From: Lanius collurio
Lineage: Eukaryota; Chordata; Aves; Passeriformes; Laniidae
DNA length: 64,000 bases
NCBI GenBank assembly: GCA_020086605.1
Contig: JACBWW010000051.1
Coordinates: 1,072,097-1,136,096, forward strand
Direction: 5' to 3'
The position numbers were made by a program, and so were the translations under genes. Under the pieces are notes generated by a model, which made no database searches, was not told where the DNA came from, and was given only the letters and a program-made list of their open reading frames with translations. Each line of letters starts with the position of its first letter. Position 1 is the stretch's first letter. This document shows positions 19,880-30,492 of this stretch, piece by piece.

Positions 19880-21608
19880 TCAGTGTGAGTTGAATTTGGT
19901 ACCATCTTCTATTTAAAAGCTGCTGCAAACCACTGATTTACACAGACACTTTGAATAGAAAATCCTTTATGTACATGTTGAACAGGTCAAATTTTTTTGA
20001 CTTAAAAGCCTTAATAATCTATTTTGACCTTGAATTAACATAGTCAATCAAAATGTGAGATAAAGCGTAAGTTACCCTGTCAGTTTAGTGCTTTTTGCTG
20101 GTTTCCTTTAGCACTGACTCATCTTAGAAATGGTTAAGAGGTCAAGAAGTTCTCACTGCTAAAGAACTTTGAGGAAGCTTCTCACCCTGTCAGCAAAAAA
20201 GATGTTAAAAAGTTCAAAGCAAAAGAGAACATGAACTTATGGAAGAGCAGCCACTAGCAAGACTAAAATCTCAGAGTTAATCATAAAAGCAGACTAAAGG
20301 AAGTCTTTCTGTATTTCTGAGAGATGTGTTAAATCCTACCTAACTGGTAATATCCCAGAATAAGAACATCTAGTCTTTTTGCTTAGCATCACTTTCCCTA
20401 AAAAAAGTCCTTTTCACATAGACCCTGGAGAATTCTTAGCATATACACTCCCTTCTATGGTCTTGTTTTGTTTATCCTATCAATAAGGAAAAGTAGGCAG
20501 AAAACTTACTAGTATTTAATCTCAGCTGCTGGTAACTTTCCAACTTGTTAACACTGAACTAATAAAGTCCTGCTAAAGTTTGAGCTGTCTGAATAGTTTT
20601 TTTCTAGGACAGAGAACATAACAGGAGTTTCACATGTTCCCTTGTCAATTCTATCCATTGCAAAGAGGCTGAAATAGCAAATTATGAAATGGATTGTCTT
20701 ATATTATGAATTCTCAAGAGCTGTAATAAAAACTATGAATACTACACTTTAGAGTTGAACTTTCTAAACTCTTACAAACGTTAACTACCTAAAGGTATAT
20801 ACAATGTGCACTTACTGGAACACCAGGACGATGATGCAAACACAAAGTCCACCAAAAGTCAAAACGATTCTGTTTTATGCAAAACGTGTTTCAAATTAAA
20901 TTTTTACTCTGATGGGTTAAAAGTATTCAAGCATAGTAATTAATGCTAACAGTGATTCATCAACATTGCAAAAGGGTGTGGAAAGATTTATTTATGATCT
21001 TCTCCCAAATTAGCCAGCAAAGTGTTTTTCCAAAATGCAGTTTTACACAACTCAGCAAACAAACAAAAGCAATTTTGCTTGTGATTATACTGAATATTTT
21101 CACTGAATGTTAAGAAATTTTAAATTGTCTTCACTAATTTTACTACTTAATTATGGCACAAGATGAATTTACTGGAGCTGATTAAAAATTGATTTACACA
21201 TTTTTTAGTGAAAGGTCTAATATCAAATTTGTAAATGAGAATGGGCTTATTTAAAGTGCAATTTAAACTTTAAAGCCAAAAAGAATTAAGAGTCATTTTG
21301 TACAGTTTTAAATTTTCAAGTAGTTCTTAGTATTTTTTTGTGTGATACATACTTACAGGTAAAAAAGAATGTTCTTTCACTAAGAATCCTGATTATGTAA
21401 CATTTTCATTTTGGTTCTGAGGCTACGCGTTTCATGAACAAATTACCATGGTAGTGCCAACACAATCTTTCTTCAATTATTAGTAATTTCAAGCTGGGCT
21501 TCCAAGAAAAACCTAAAACATCTATATGGAGTTTATTTCTGCTTATGTATGTCACTACTGAGACAGAGTGCTCCCACAGAGGAAATCCTTATTACAGGAA
21601 GTACAGAT
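19880..21608. other. AT-rich non-coding sequence
   Basis: No gene or repeat recognised. The stretch around 21120-21330 is rich in homeobox-like TAATTA/ATTTA words and could be conserved regulatory DNA; I cannot test this. Confidence 0.5.
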
Positions 21609-21614
21609 CAACAG

Positions 21615-22189
21615 TGCCACAATGCGCGTGGTGGGGCGTGGGAAGAGCGTCCCGTCCGTCCCGACTGCGTCCTTGTCAGAGCGGCTCCGGGGGTGCCGCA
21701 CAAACACACTCAGACACACTCTGACATGCTGTAGCTGGCAGATACTCACAGCCACTTACACACAGAGTAGGTAAGCTTCTGCAGCATCACCAGGGACAGA
21801 GAGGCGGGATGGGTCCTTTGTAGGGAGTTCCAAGGAGTTTACTCGGGTCCCTGCTCCAGCGGATCTGGGACAAAAAACACAAAACACTGAGGGGTCTGGG
21901 GTTTTATCCAGAGCAGCACCAGGGGCGGGCAGAACATGAGAAACCTATCATCTGGGGGCCAAGGGGTGGAGAGGACGTGGGGTGACAGGACAGTGACCAG
22001 TGGGGAAGGTAAGGGGTGGAACAAGGGAACTGGGAACCACTGGGGTATCAAGGAAAGGAGAACTATCTAGAACATTAACTTAAAAGGGGGTGGTCTTAGA
22101 CCTCTGAGCCTGCCCACCAGAGGACCTCCCCTGTTTTGGGGTCCTGAGGCTCCCTGGCCAATCTCGTGGTGCACTCAACCACTGCAACA
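21615..22189 (-). mobile_element. Solo LTR, class II type (TSD CAACAG)
   Basis: 575 bp. On the minus strand it runs from TGTTGCAGTGG to CATTGTGGCA, flanked by a perfect 6 bp TSD CAACAG (21609-21614 and 22190-22195). A TATA-like GGATAAAACCCC lies at about 21899-21909, with a GC-rich U3 upstream of it. It is unrelated to the other LTRs of this window. The 6 bp TSD suggests an ERVK-class element. Small frames across it are artefacts. Confidence 0.88.
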
Positions 22190-22195
22190 CAACAG

Positions 22196-24287
22196 ACTTG
22201 CTAAGTGTAGCTCTGGTGGGAGAAACCAAAGCATACTGTAGTAACCACTGCTGTCAAAGTATTTTGAGATAGAGACAGATATATAATTTATTTATTTAAT
22301 TAATTAATTTTCTACTGACACTGATTTACAAACCATGAAAGCAAAGAACAAGAAGAATGATAACTCATATCTGCAACTACTCCATACTGCAGTGCATATA
22401 TTAACATCGCACTTTGTAAAAAACTTAAATAAAATGAAGGTGTTCACTTTGGTCTAAACAGAAACTCGTATTTTAACCTCACTGAAAAGAGGCACTAGCA
22501 GCTACATATAAAAACTCAATTTAGTAACATACAGAAATAACTCAAAAATTCCTCACAGTGGGAAACACTAGATCCTTTTATTAGGTAACCTGTGCAGTAA
22601 AACAGTGGAGCAGGGTACAAAGTGTAAAGACAGAATGACAGATACCAAAATTCCTCCTTGGGATAAGCCAGGCCTATGAGGTTGGGGGCACAGGTTCCTA
22701 TAACTGGTTCATCCACAGCTGTTTTGTCAAAACCTCTCAGAGACTCTGGAGAGCTCTGCAAAACTCAATGTCAGAATTTGTGCCATGGATTGGGTCCCAC
22801 GTGACAACAATGAGGGTCGTATTTCTGCATTAATACCATAAAATGCCAGGGCAGAAAGTCAGCTGAAGCAGAAGCTACAAATGAACCAAGCAGTCTTTAG
22901 TTCTCTGCTTTTCCTCAAAGGTTTGCCCCAGACAGTGAGGACTGTGCAGGGGTTATTCACTTTTCAAAGCCCTGTTCACTCCAAATCACAATTCATACAT
23001 GTTTCTTTCTATAATATAGTGCTGTACCACTGATGTCACAGTGAAGTGCTGCTGCACATATCTTTACACACTATTTTTTCTTCACTGAGGCCAAAAATTC
23101 AACTTTGCAACTACTGCTGTGCATTGTTTTTATACACATGAATATATATATATTATATAATGAAGAATCTCTCATTGGGAGTCTATGAGACTGAGCTTTC
23201 CAAACAAAATACCTTGGATATTTTTGAGTGTCTTCTCTCAAGAGATATTAATTAATTTATCCTTGAAATACACAGAGACTTCATGTCACTGCTTTCCTGC
23301 CCATGTAGAAGCCAGCCTTCAGAATACCAGATTTATGTTACCCCTTGGCCAACAGCTGACACTGTCATCAGGACAAGACATTCATGCAAAAAACCTCCAG
23401 GGAAAACAGTATAACACTATGTGTTTGAACAATTATGCTCTGTATTATTCCTGCTGCTTCCAAGTGCCAGATTTTGTTTACCTTCATTAAATAAATTTTA
23501 GTATTCATGAACACAGAGGAAATATATGTATGTATATTTAGGGAGTTATGATCAATTTTGCCTGTAGATAGTATGATATGAGCTGTAATCTAATTGAGTA
23601 GATGTAAAATAAAATTTGAATTTTATATGCATTTTATTTCAATATCTACAACACTGAATGTTCAAGAAATTGTCATAAATCTTGGCATTTAAAATTTTGG
23701 ATATCCAGTTATAGTTTCTGTTCATAATTCAGGGTTCCTTCTGTTCTGTGAAGAACATTTAACTGGCAGCCAATTTGGGTTTTGTTTGCTTGGCCACATA
23801 AATTGCAGGAGATAGGTGTTTTTGAGAGATTAGTTCTATTCATAATCACTACTCCACTTTCTTATATATGCACTCTCATAAGTGGCATAGTCAGCAGGAT
23901 GCCTCCTGCTGTAGTGAATTTTGGTTGTTCACATTGTATAGTGTGTTTATATCAGGTCTAGTAAGTAATCAACACTTGTACATCTATGAGCACTAACTTT
24001 TTTTTAATTTAGGCTTTTGGAGGAACTGACCATTCAAGATTCCTTAGAGCTGTCCCAAAACAGTTTTTGAAAACATGTTGTTTAATTTATGTAGACTTCA
24101 GAGTCTGTAAGTAATTACATTTCTTTATCTGCACGTCTGATAAATTCTCCTGACTGCAATTTACAAATATTCCATCTACAAAGGAGTTTCTACCAAAACC
24201 TCTACAAGAAATGCCTCTTTAGTGACTGTGGAGCAGTTATACAGGAGTTAACTATCCAGTCAGGGGGTCATGCGTGCTTCTGTTCCT
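22196..24287. other. AT-rich non-coding sequence
   Basis: No gene recognised. Short AT repeats occur at 22281-22311 and 23139-23165. Confidence 0.55.
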
Positions 24288-24380
24288 GTATGCATATACA
24301 TACACAGATTCACACACATATATATCTATTACATACATACATATATATATATATACACACACATACATATATACACATGA
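24288..24380. repeat. TA/CATA microsatellite
   Basis: Alternating ATACA, CATA and TA units. Open frames on both strands across it (24252-24477) are repeat artefacts. Confidence 0.85.
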
Positions 24381-26052
24381 ATTTTGTAGACCACTGGCCA
24401 GCAGAATAAAATTTGGAAATGGGAAGGAATTAATGTCAACATGGATCTGTGAATCCACTATAGTTTATTACTCTTAGATTTTTTAGAGTTTATTCGAGAA
24501 AGTTTCCAAAAACCCATTTGGAATTATGCATCTATTGTACTCACTTGACATTCATTAGAGTTTAGGGGATTAAGTCCATCAAGCTCCATGGAAAAATCCC
24601 TCTGCCAGGATTCATACAAGGCTGCTCTTCTAAAGAAATCCCAGTAGGGAACTTAATAATGTCTTGGCCAAGGGGTAAATCTCTTCAAAATTCCACAGCA
24701 GCTCATGCATACCAATGGGACTAAAGCATGATATAGGGTCTGGTTTTCAGGGAAAACTAGAGACAGCTCCACAAATTTAAAAATACAATGAAATCAGCTT
24801 TTCAAATACCTTGACATACTTTTTTTGTATAGTTAGCTAATGGAAAACAATCATGATAACAACCTGCACATTTATTAATTATACATTCCAGAGAAAAAAA
24901 TTATTTTAATACAATGCCAACTGAAACCCAGTCAGGATTTGAAATCTCACAAGATATAATGATATACTGGAACAATCTTGATTACAGGGTTAATTAAAAA
25001 ACAAGTAGTTTATTTTTATTAAAAATTAATAATTCATGCAATTTAATTGTTAGATAATGACGATTTTGTCTGCTATTTGTATTTAAAATTATAAAACTGT
25101 GCTTTACAGCTGTGATTTCAAGTATTTATTTTACTTAAAATACATGTCAAAGGATTGCTGTTAAAACAACTATCAAAAATTTCATGCAAATGAAAATACT
25201 GCTCATTTAAAACAAAACACAAACATAATCCTAATAAGTCTGTGTTTCCAAGGCTTCTATTTCTTGCTTTATCATGGAAAGCCACAAAGAATTCTCTTGA
25301 GTTAATAGTCAGAGTAAACCAGGACCATAAGCAGTCAAGGAATTCAGAGAGACCAGTACTCTTAATAAAGTTGAAGGCTTCAGACAGGAGCTCATGAGCT
25401 TTCCTTCAGATTTACTTCTGTATGTCCTTTTCTTAATGCACATGTGAATAAATGGGAAAATTATTTCTGTTAGCTAAATATCCCATTGAAGCAGAAATGC
25501 AATCATCATGGTAGGTAAATACTGTGTGCACACTCTCAGTTTTCTCTGTACTATTTAGATATGCTCACTGCTTAAACCTGATAGAAGGAAAGGTTGTTTG
25601 TAATCTACAAACCGTATCAACTTATTTGTCCCTATTTTTCTGGTTATAATTTCCTAAGAAAATAAATTAATTTCTCAATTTAAGCTTATGACAAAGAGAA
25701 CAGTCCTTCCCTTTGTCTCTCTTATTTCACTTATACCAATCACAGTGGTTGTTACCTGGAAAGAATTCTCTGTGCTCCGTGGGTAGAACTCCATATGACT
25801 CTAACACTGCTTGCTGCGTTTATCGAATATAGCAAGACAAAAACTATGCATTAAAATTACCAGGAAACATCACAGTCTCTCTTGAATGAGAAAGTAGATA
25901 CGCTGCCAATCCATACCCAGCAGCATCATAATCAGGATCATGGTGTCATGTTGGACATATTACATCCCATACTGCCTAAATATGATCAGCACGAGAAACA
26001 ATGCAAAGTTTGTATATATCTCCTGAGAAGCATTCAATGGAATTTCCCATGG
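24381..26052. other. AT-rich non-coding sequence
   Basis: I see no gene, repeat or long frame here. Confidence 0.55.
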
Positions 26053-26262
26053 GAATCATAGAATAATTTGGGTGGGAAGGACCTTTGAAGGACACCTAGT
26101 CCAACCCCCCTGCAAAGAGGGCTTCTTAATCATATCAGGTTGCTCAGAGCCCCATCCAAACTGACCTTCAGTGTTTCCAGGGATGGGGCATTCTCCACCT
26201 CTCTGGTCATCTAGTTCCAGTGTTTTGCCATCTTTATTATTAAAAATGTGTTCCTCATATCA
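26053..26262 (-). mobile_element. CR1 LINE 3' fragment (minus)
   Basis: Starts AATCATAGAATAATTTGGG and continues GGAAGGACCTTTGAAGG, CCAACCCCCCTGC and GGGATGGGGCATTCTCCACC, the reverse complement of the CR1 3' terminus. It is heavily 5'-truncated. Confidence 0.92.
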
Positions 26263-26515
26263 GTATCCAATGATAAGACAACAGAAAAAGCACACAAATG
26301 GAAGTGCCAAAAAAATCTAGTTAAACATAAGGAAGTATCTTGCTGTAAAACTAATCAAATACCAGAAACAACCATAGAACAGGCTGCCCAGTGGCTTCTC
26401 TGCCACTGGTGATGTTCCCAACCTAACTGGACACAGTCTTGGGCAGCCTCCTTAATTGATTCTGCTTTGAGCAGGGATTTCGACAAGAATCTCCAGGGGC
26501 CCCTGCCAAACTGAG
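26263..26515 (+). mobile_element. CR1 LINE 3' fragment (plus)
   Basis: Plus-strand CR1 tail: AACAGGCTGCCCAGTGGCTTC, CTGGACACAGTCTTGGGCAG and GAGCAGGGATT...ATCTCCAGGGGCCCCTGCC. The last bases are cut by the LTR that begins at about 26516. It abuts the minus-strand CR1 head to head. Confidence 0.8.
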
Positions 26516-26800
26516 CTAGATTTTGCTTAGCAGGCTGTAGCTTCCTGACAAGGACAGGACGAGCTTTCTGGCGAAGGGGGATGTGCCAGGAGGGGAGAAG
26601 CCACCAGGGCAGCCCGCAGGCCCGGGGAAGGGGGGAGGCATGGAAGGAAACGGGTGGTGACGGGGAGAGGGGCTGCCAGAGACACGTGGGGTGCTGCAGG
26701 CAGGGACTTGTTTCGGGAGAGGGGAAGGGAGCCAACGCAGCAACCGATGCAGGGGATGGGGCTGGGCAGGAGCCAAAGGTTATCTTCTCTTGTTAGGTGT
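26516..26800 (-). mobile_element. LTR fragment related to 28154-28557 (putative 3' LTR)
   Basis: Its first ~40 plus-strand bases (TAGATTTTGCTTAGCAGGC...TAGCTTCCTGA) match the inner end of the LTR at 28154-28557. The rest is GC-rich but does not align with it by eye. The terminal TGTTGTAACC is missing on this side. It may be a diverged 3' LTR or a partial one recombined with other sequence. The minus-strand frame 26355-26735 is compositional. Confidence 0.5.
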
Positions 26801-28142
26801 CATATATGAAATTGAGGGCTGGCCTTTGCATATTAAGTGTTTTTAACTTTTAATCGTTAAATGTTTAATTATTGCTTATTCAAATTGCCCATCAACATAG
26901 TTGAAAGTTAAGTTCTAAAGTTATTCCCATAACAAACTAGTTAAAGAGTATATTCCCTAATTCCTTGTTAAAATCCCTTGTTAATAAAAGTTCCGCAAGT
27001 TTGTTTGCCTCTTTAGTCCCTAAAAAAATGTGAAACCCCACAGTGCCTTGTTTCCTGCATATGTCCAAGTTGATTACCCTGTTTTTAAGAGTTCTCTAAA
27101 ATATTTGTAACCCAGTTTAAAGCTTTTTACTAAGTGTTTTTAACCCTTGTAAATTTTAAGTGAGTTTTGAGCGTGGCAAAAAAGCAGGCTTTCTAACTGA
27201 CTTGGAGCTATTTTTGGAACCTGTCCCTTACTCTGCAACCCAGCACAATGGCAACCTGGAATTTTAATGAGGACCTTTCCCTCCTTTGGAGCCGATGACA
27301 TCTCTCCCCCAGACAATGATGAGCCATTGGTAGACTGAGATTGCCTCACCTCTATACACCACCAATCAACAAAGACCATGGAGGCTGGAGACAGTGGGTG
27401 GTCATGGATGGGACCAAAACATGTAAAACCCCAAAAACACAAGACCAGAGGGCCACTCACCTCAGGTTAGCTGCTGGTGAAGCCCAGTGCTGGGATCACA
27501 GGCCGCTATCTCTATAGAGACAATTTTAATCATTTTGACTTCGGACTAGCTGGAGTCACCCCAGCGTTGCAGGCTGTCTGCATTGGGGATTTTGAGGCAG
27601 TTCGGCCAACCATTCTCTAATCACTGTGGATCCAGTTTTGGTTTTAATTTTTTTTTTGGATCCCTAATTATTTTGTACTTGTAATTTTTTTAATATATTG
27701 TTCTCAATTATTTTAATTAAGGACAAAGAGTTGTCTCTCTCCTCATATTAGGGATGTTTTTTTTCTTGCCAAGTCTTCACATGAGGCGTGACCTCCTTCA
27801 CCTAGACAAGACCCCATTCCCAACCCTCCACCCAAACGGAGGCAAAAGGATTAAACTAAAAGAAAAACCAACCTCTGAACCAGGCCATTCCTGGCTCCCT
27901 TCTGAGGCTTACCAGCAACAAAGAGTCTCCCATTCTTTTTACCAGGCCCACCAGGCTCCTCTTCAGGGCTTTCCAGAACAGAGAATCAACTAAAAGCACT
28001 TGGTTTAGTCCATCACTGCAGCTGATCTCTTGCAAAAGTGCGACTTTTCTCAAGAGGCTACTGGCTGTCCCTTTGGTCGGGGAAATGGCTTTCCAAAGGC
28101 GACTAGGCTCTCCAGGGAACCTCTTCTCATATGCCTGACATT
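26801..28142 (-). mobile_element. Internal region of a degenerate ERV
   Basis: Bounded by LTR-like blocks on both sides and by a primer binding site on the right, so it should be ERV internal sequence read on the minus strand. I recognise no gag, pol or env motif. Two minus-strand frames stand out: 27856-28182, which starts beyond the primer binding site, and 27140-27460 with 106 codons, which includes SQSTNGSSLSGGEMSSAPKE. Neither resembles a family I know. A large internal deletion or a non-autonomous element would explain this. Confidence 0.5.
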
Positions 28143-28151
28143 GGTGCGCCA
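28143..28151 (-). promoter_or_regulatory. Primer binding site start (TGGCGCACC)
   Basis: The minus strand reads TGGCGCACCAATGTCAGG from 28151 leftwards, 2 bases after the LTR end ...GGTTACAACA. The TGGCGC start is typical of retroviral primer binding sites. It resembles the Lys1,2 type with one inserted base. Confidence 0.65.
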
Positions 28152-28153
28152 TT

Positions 28154-28557
28154 TGTTGTAACCAGTAGATTTTGCTTAGCAAGACGTAGCTTCCTGAGAG
28201 CTCAGCAGGGACACTTAGGGCAAGGCGATCCTGGCCGCCCTCCCGTAGTTCATTTCGGACAGCCTCGCGATCTTGCTGCGACAGCTGGCAGTGTTACAAC
28301 CAGCGATGATGAAGGAGGCGAGAAGGGTCTCCCATGAGGGTAAGAGATGACTTTAATCGCACCTCTTGCTGGCAGCCCTCAGAGGCAGAAAGACCTCATG
28401 GTCTGGGCACAGCGGGGTTTTGGCAGGGGCCCAGGGGCGGTCCCTGGGTGGGGTGAGGGTACAGGAACCAACAGGGAGAGCCTGAGGGAGGGGCCAAGGC
28501 TAAGGGCAGGGGAGGGCAGAAAGGGGAACGTGGCATCACAAAAGCAATGGGTTAACA
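28154..28557 (-). mobile_element. 5' LTR of the minus-strand ERV
   Basis: 404 bp. On the minus strand it runs from TGTTAACCCATTGC to CTACTGGTTACAACA. An ATTAAA polyadenylation signal lies in GCGATTAAAGTCATC. The primer binding site follows immediately, which makes it a 5' LTR. Confidence 0.8.
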
Positions 28558-29344
28558 GGCTACCCCACTCAGCCCTCTTGGATTCTATGGTCCTAAGTGT
28601 TTTTCTCATCTTTGTAACTCCAGCCAGCCTTTTGGCTCTCATATTTCCTTGGAGCATAAATATTTAGGGACAAAGTTCAGTTTAAGTTTATGTTTTATCT
28701 TCAAAATTACAGAATTTGCCTTGTTGTTCATACCCCATATTTTCTAAGATGCTTAATGTCTTTGTTAAAGTGAAGCAATATTGCATTTGTCACACTGCCA
28801 TGCACTAAGTAACTATTTTAAATCGGTAATGTTCACTGCAGAAAGTGCTAAGACGACTACTTTTTCTGGACTGGAACCAAAAAGAAAAGCACATATTTGC
28901 AAGATAAAAAACATGTTAATAGAGGCCTATTTGTGACAACACATAGTATAAAGTGATGATTAAACAAACTTGCACATACGGTAAATGAAAATTATACACA
29001 AAATCAAAATTCATGCCTGTATCTGTAAAGATAAATTGAGCACTGTAAGTCTAGGGATGTTCTTCCTTTCTTTTGGAAAATTTCTACTTCACTTTGAATG
29101 ATAACATAATGTAACTAAAAACAGCACTAAAAGCAAGAAATACCAAGGAAAGCAGGAACAAACTTAATGCAGCAGTCTAAAAACCATGACTATAAGCTTC
29201 CTCTTCCCTCCCACCACTACCATTTAAATTCAGTTAGGACAAGGTGAAGTCTTACATCACATAATACTGTTAAGCATGAACAGTTTCTCCCACTTTTTTG
29301 TTTCAATAAATACTGAACATGCTTCTGAACGCTGCCCTTTGCTA
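28558..29344. other. AT-rich non-coding sequence
   Basis: No gene or repeat recognised between two ERV fragments. Confidence 0.55.
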
Positions 29345-30329
29345 GTGAAGTCCAGAAGTCATCACTTGGTCACTATCCCTGGGTGAGCTGTGTGACCTGC
29401 GGAGGGAATTCACCCTCAAGACGAACGAGTCCATCCTGACCTGGCTGCTCCACATCTGGGGCGCTGCAGCCAATGACACCATTCTGGACAGAAGTGAGGC
29501 CAGGCAACTGGGAGCCCTGTCCTGGGATGTGGTCATTGACCAGGGGATCGGGAGAACCCAAGAAACTCTCAGCCTCTGGTAGTGACTGCTGGCAAGTGTA
29601 CAGGACAAATACCTTTGTAAAGAAGACCTCCAGGTGCACCAAGGAAAATGGAGCACAGTGGAACAAAGTATCCGAAGCTTGAGGGAATTGGCTGGGCTGG
29701 AAATCATTTTTTTCAGAAGACGAGAGATTTCCTAAGAGCCCAGATGGTGTCCAGTGCACATCACAGATGTGGTTGAGATTCACACACTGTGAACCAGAGA
29801 TGTACTCCTGTTACCTGTCAATGCTGCAATGGAGGGAAGCGAGGACAGGGTGGGTGTCTTGGTCAACAAACTGAGGATTTACAAGGACACTGTCACAGCC
29901 CCGTTTCGTACCCACCTCTCATCTGTAGAAACAAAGCTGGCTGAGCAAGTCCGGAGCTTGATTGAAGAGGGCCATCAGAAATTGAAACAGGAACTTAAGG
30001 AAGAGATTTACCACATCTTGCCAGAACCAACAAGAGTCCCTACCATTAGGAGCAGGCGTCCCCCAACCAGGGAGAGAGGATACACTCCATGAGGTGATCT
30101 CTGGTTTCATCTTCAGGAACATGGAGCAGACATGAGTAAGTGGGATGGAAAACCCACCTCCTTCTTAGCAGCCCGGGTACGTGAATTGAAAAGAGGGACA
30201 ACTACCACAAGAAGCTCACCTAGAGTCAACGCTGCTCCAGTCTCTCGTGCTCAGAACTCCAGACGGTGTAGGAATGATAATATGTCTGATCCTCTTGAAG
30301 GGACCTCAGGAACATATTCACCGGAGTGA
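29345..30329 (+). pseudogene. ERVL gag remnant
   Basis: Retroviral Gag forms the particle shell. From about 29376 the plus strand reads SLGELCDLRREFTLKTNESI, then LTWLLHIWGAAANDTIL and SWDVVIDQGIGRTQETLSLW, and meets a TAG. After frameshifts it resumes at 29829 (87 codons, with VETKLAEQVRSLIEEGHQKL and then a basic segment TIRSRRPPTRERGY), and again at 30132 (65 codons). This is the ERVL type of Gag, without the CCHC zinc knuckles of many other retroviruses. No LTR adjoins it, so it is a fragment. The identity of the coding family is firm. The start boundary is not. Confidence 0.8.
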
Positions 30330-30333
30330 CCAG

Positions 30334-30492
30334 GAATAGAGAGGCCCTGCCTCCAGCCAGGTAGAGGAGAGGGACAATCGGGTCTTTTGGACTGTGTGGA
30401 TCCTATGGCCTGGCACATCTGACTCACAAAAATACACGGCTTTGGTTGGCACCGGAGCTCAATGCACTCTGATGCCATCAAGGTGCTGCTAA
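30334..30492 (+). pseudogene. ERVL protease remnant, active-site Asp lost
   Basis: In a frame offset from gag, the sequence reads RVFWTVWILWPGTSDS and then KYTALVGTGAQCTLMPS before a TAA at 30490-30492. The LVGTGAQ block corresponds to the aspartic protease active-site box, whose catalytic Asp precedes T-G. Here the codon at 30448-30450 is GGC (Gly). The order gag then protease is normal. The sequence ends here, and no RT follows. Confidence 0.7.

Noticed and set aside
24252..24477. ORFs on both strands with Tyr/Ile/Val repeats
   Set aside because: They are translations of the TA/CATA microsatellite.
26053..26515. Twin-priming (inverted) CR1 insertion
   Set aside because: Both arms contain the 3' end of CR1, whereas twin priming would give one 3' end and one inverted upstream part.
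26355..26776. Minus-strand ORFs of 86-126 codons
   Set aside because: They span a CR1 tail and an LTR-like GC-rich block and have no domain.
29342..29783. Minus-strand ORFs of 121-136 codons
   Set aside because: They are antisense to a recognisable plus-strand ERVL gag remnant.
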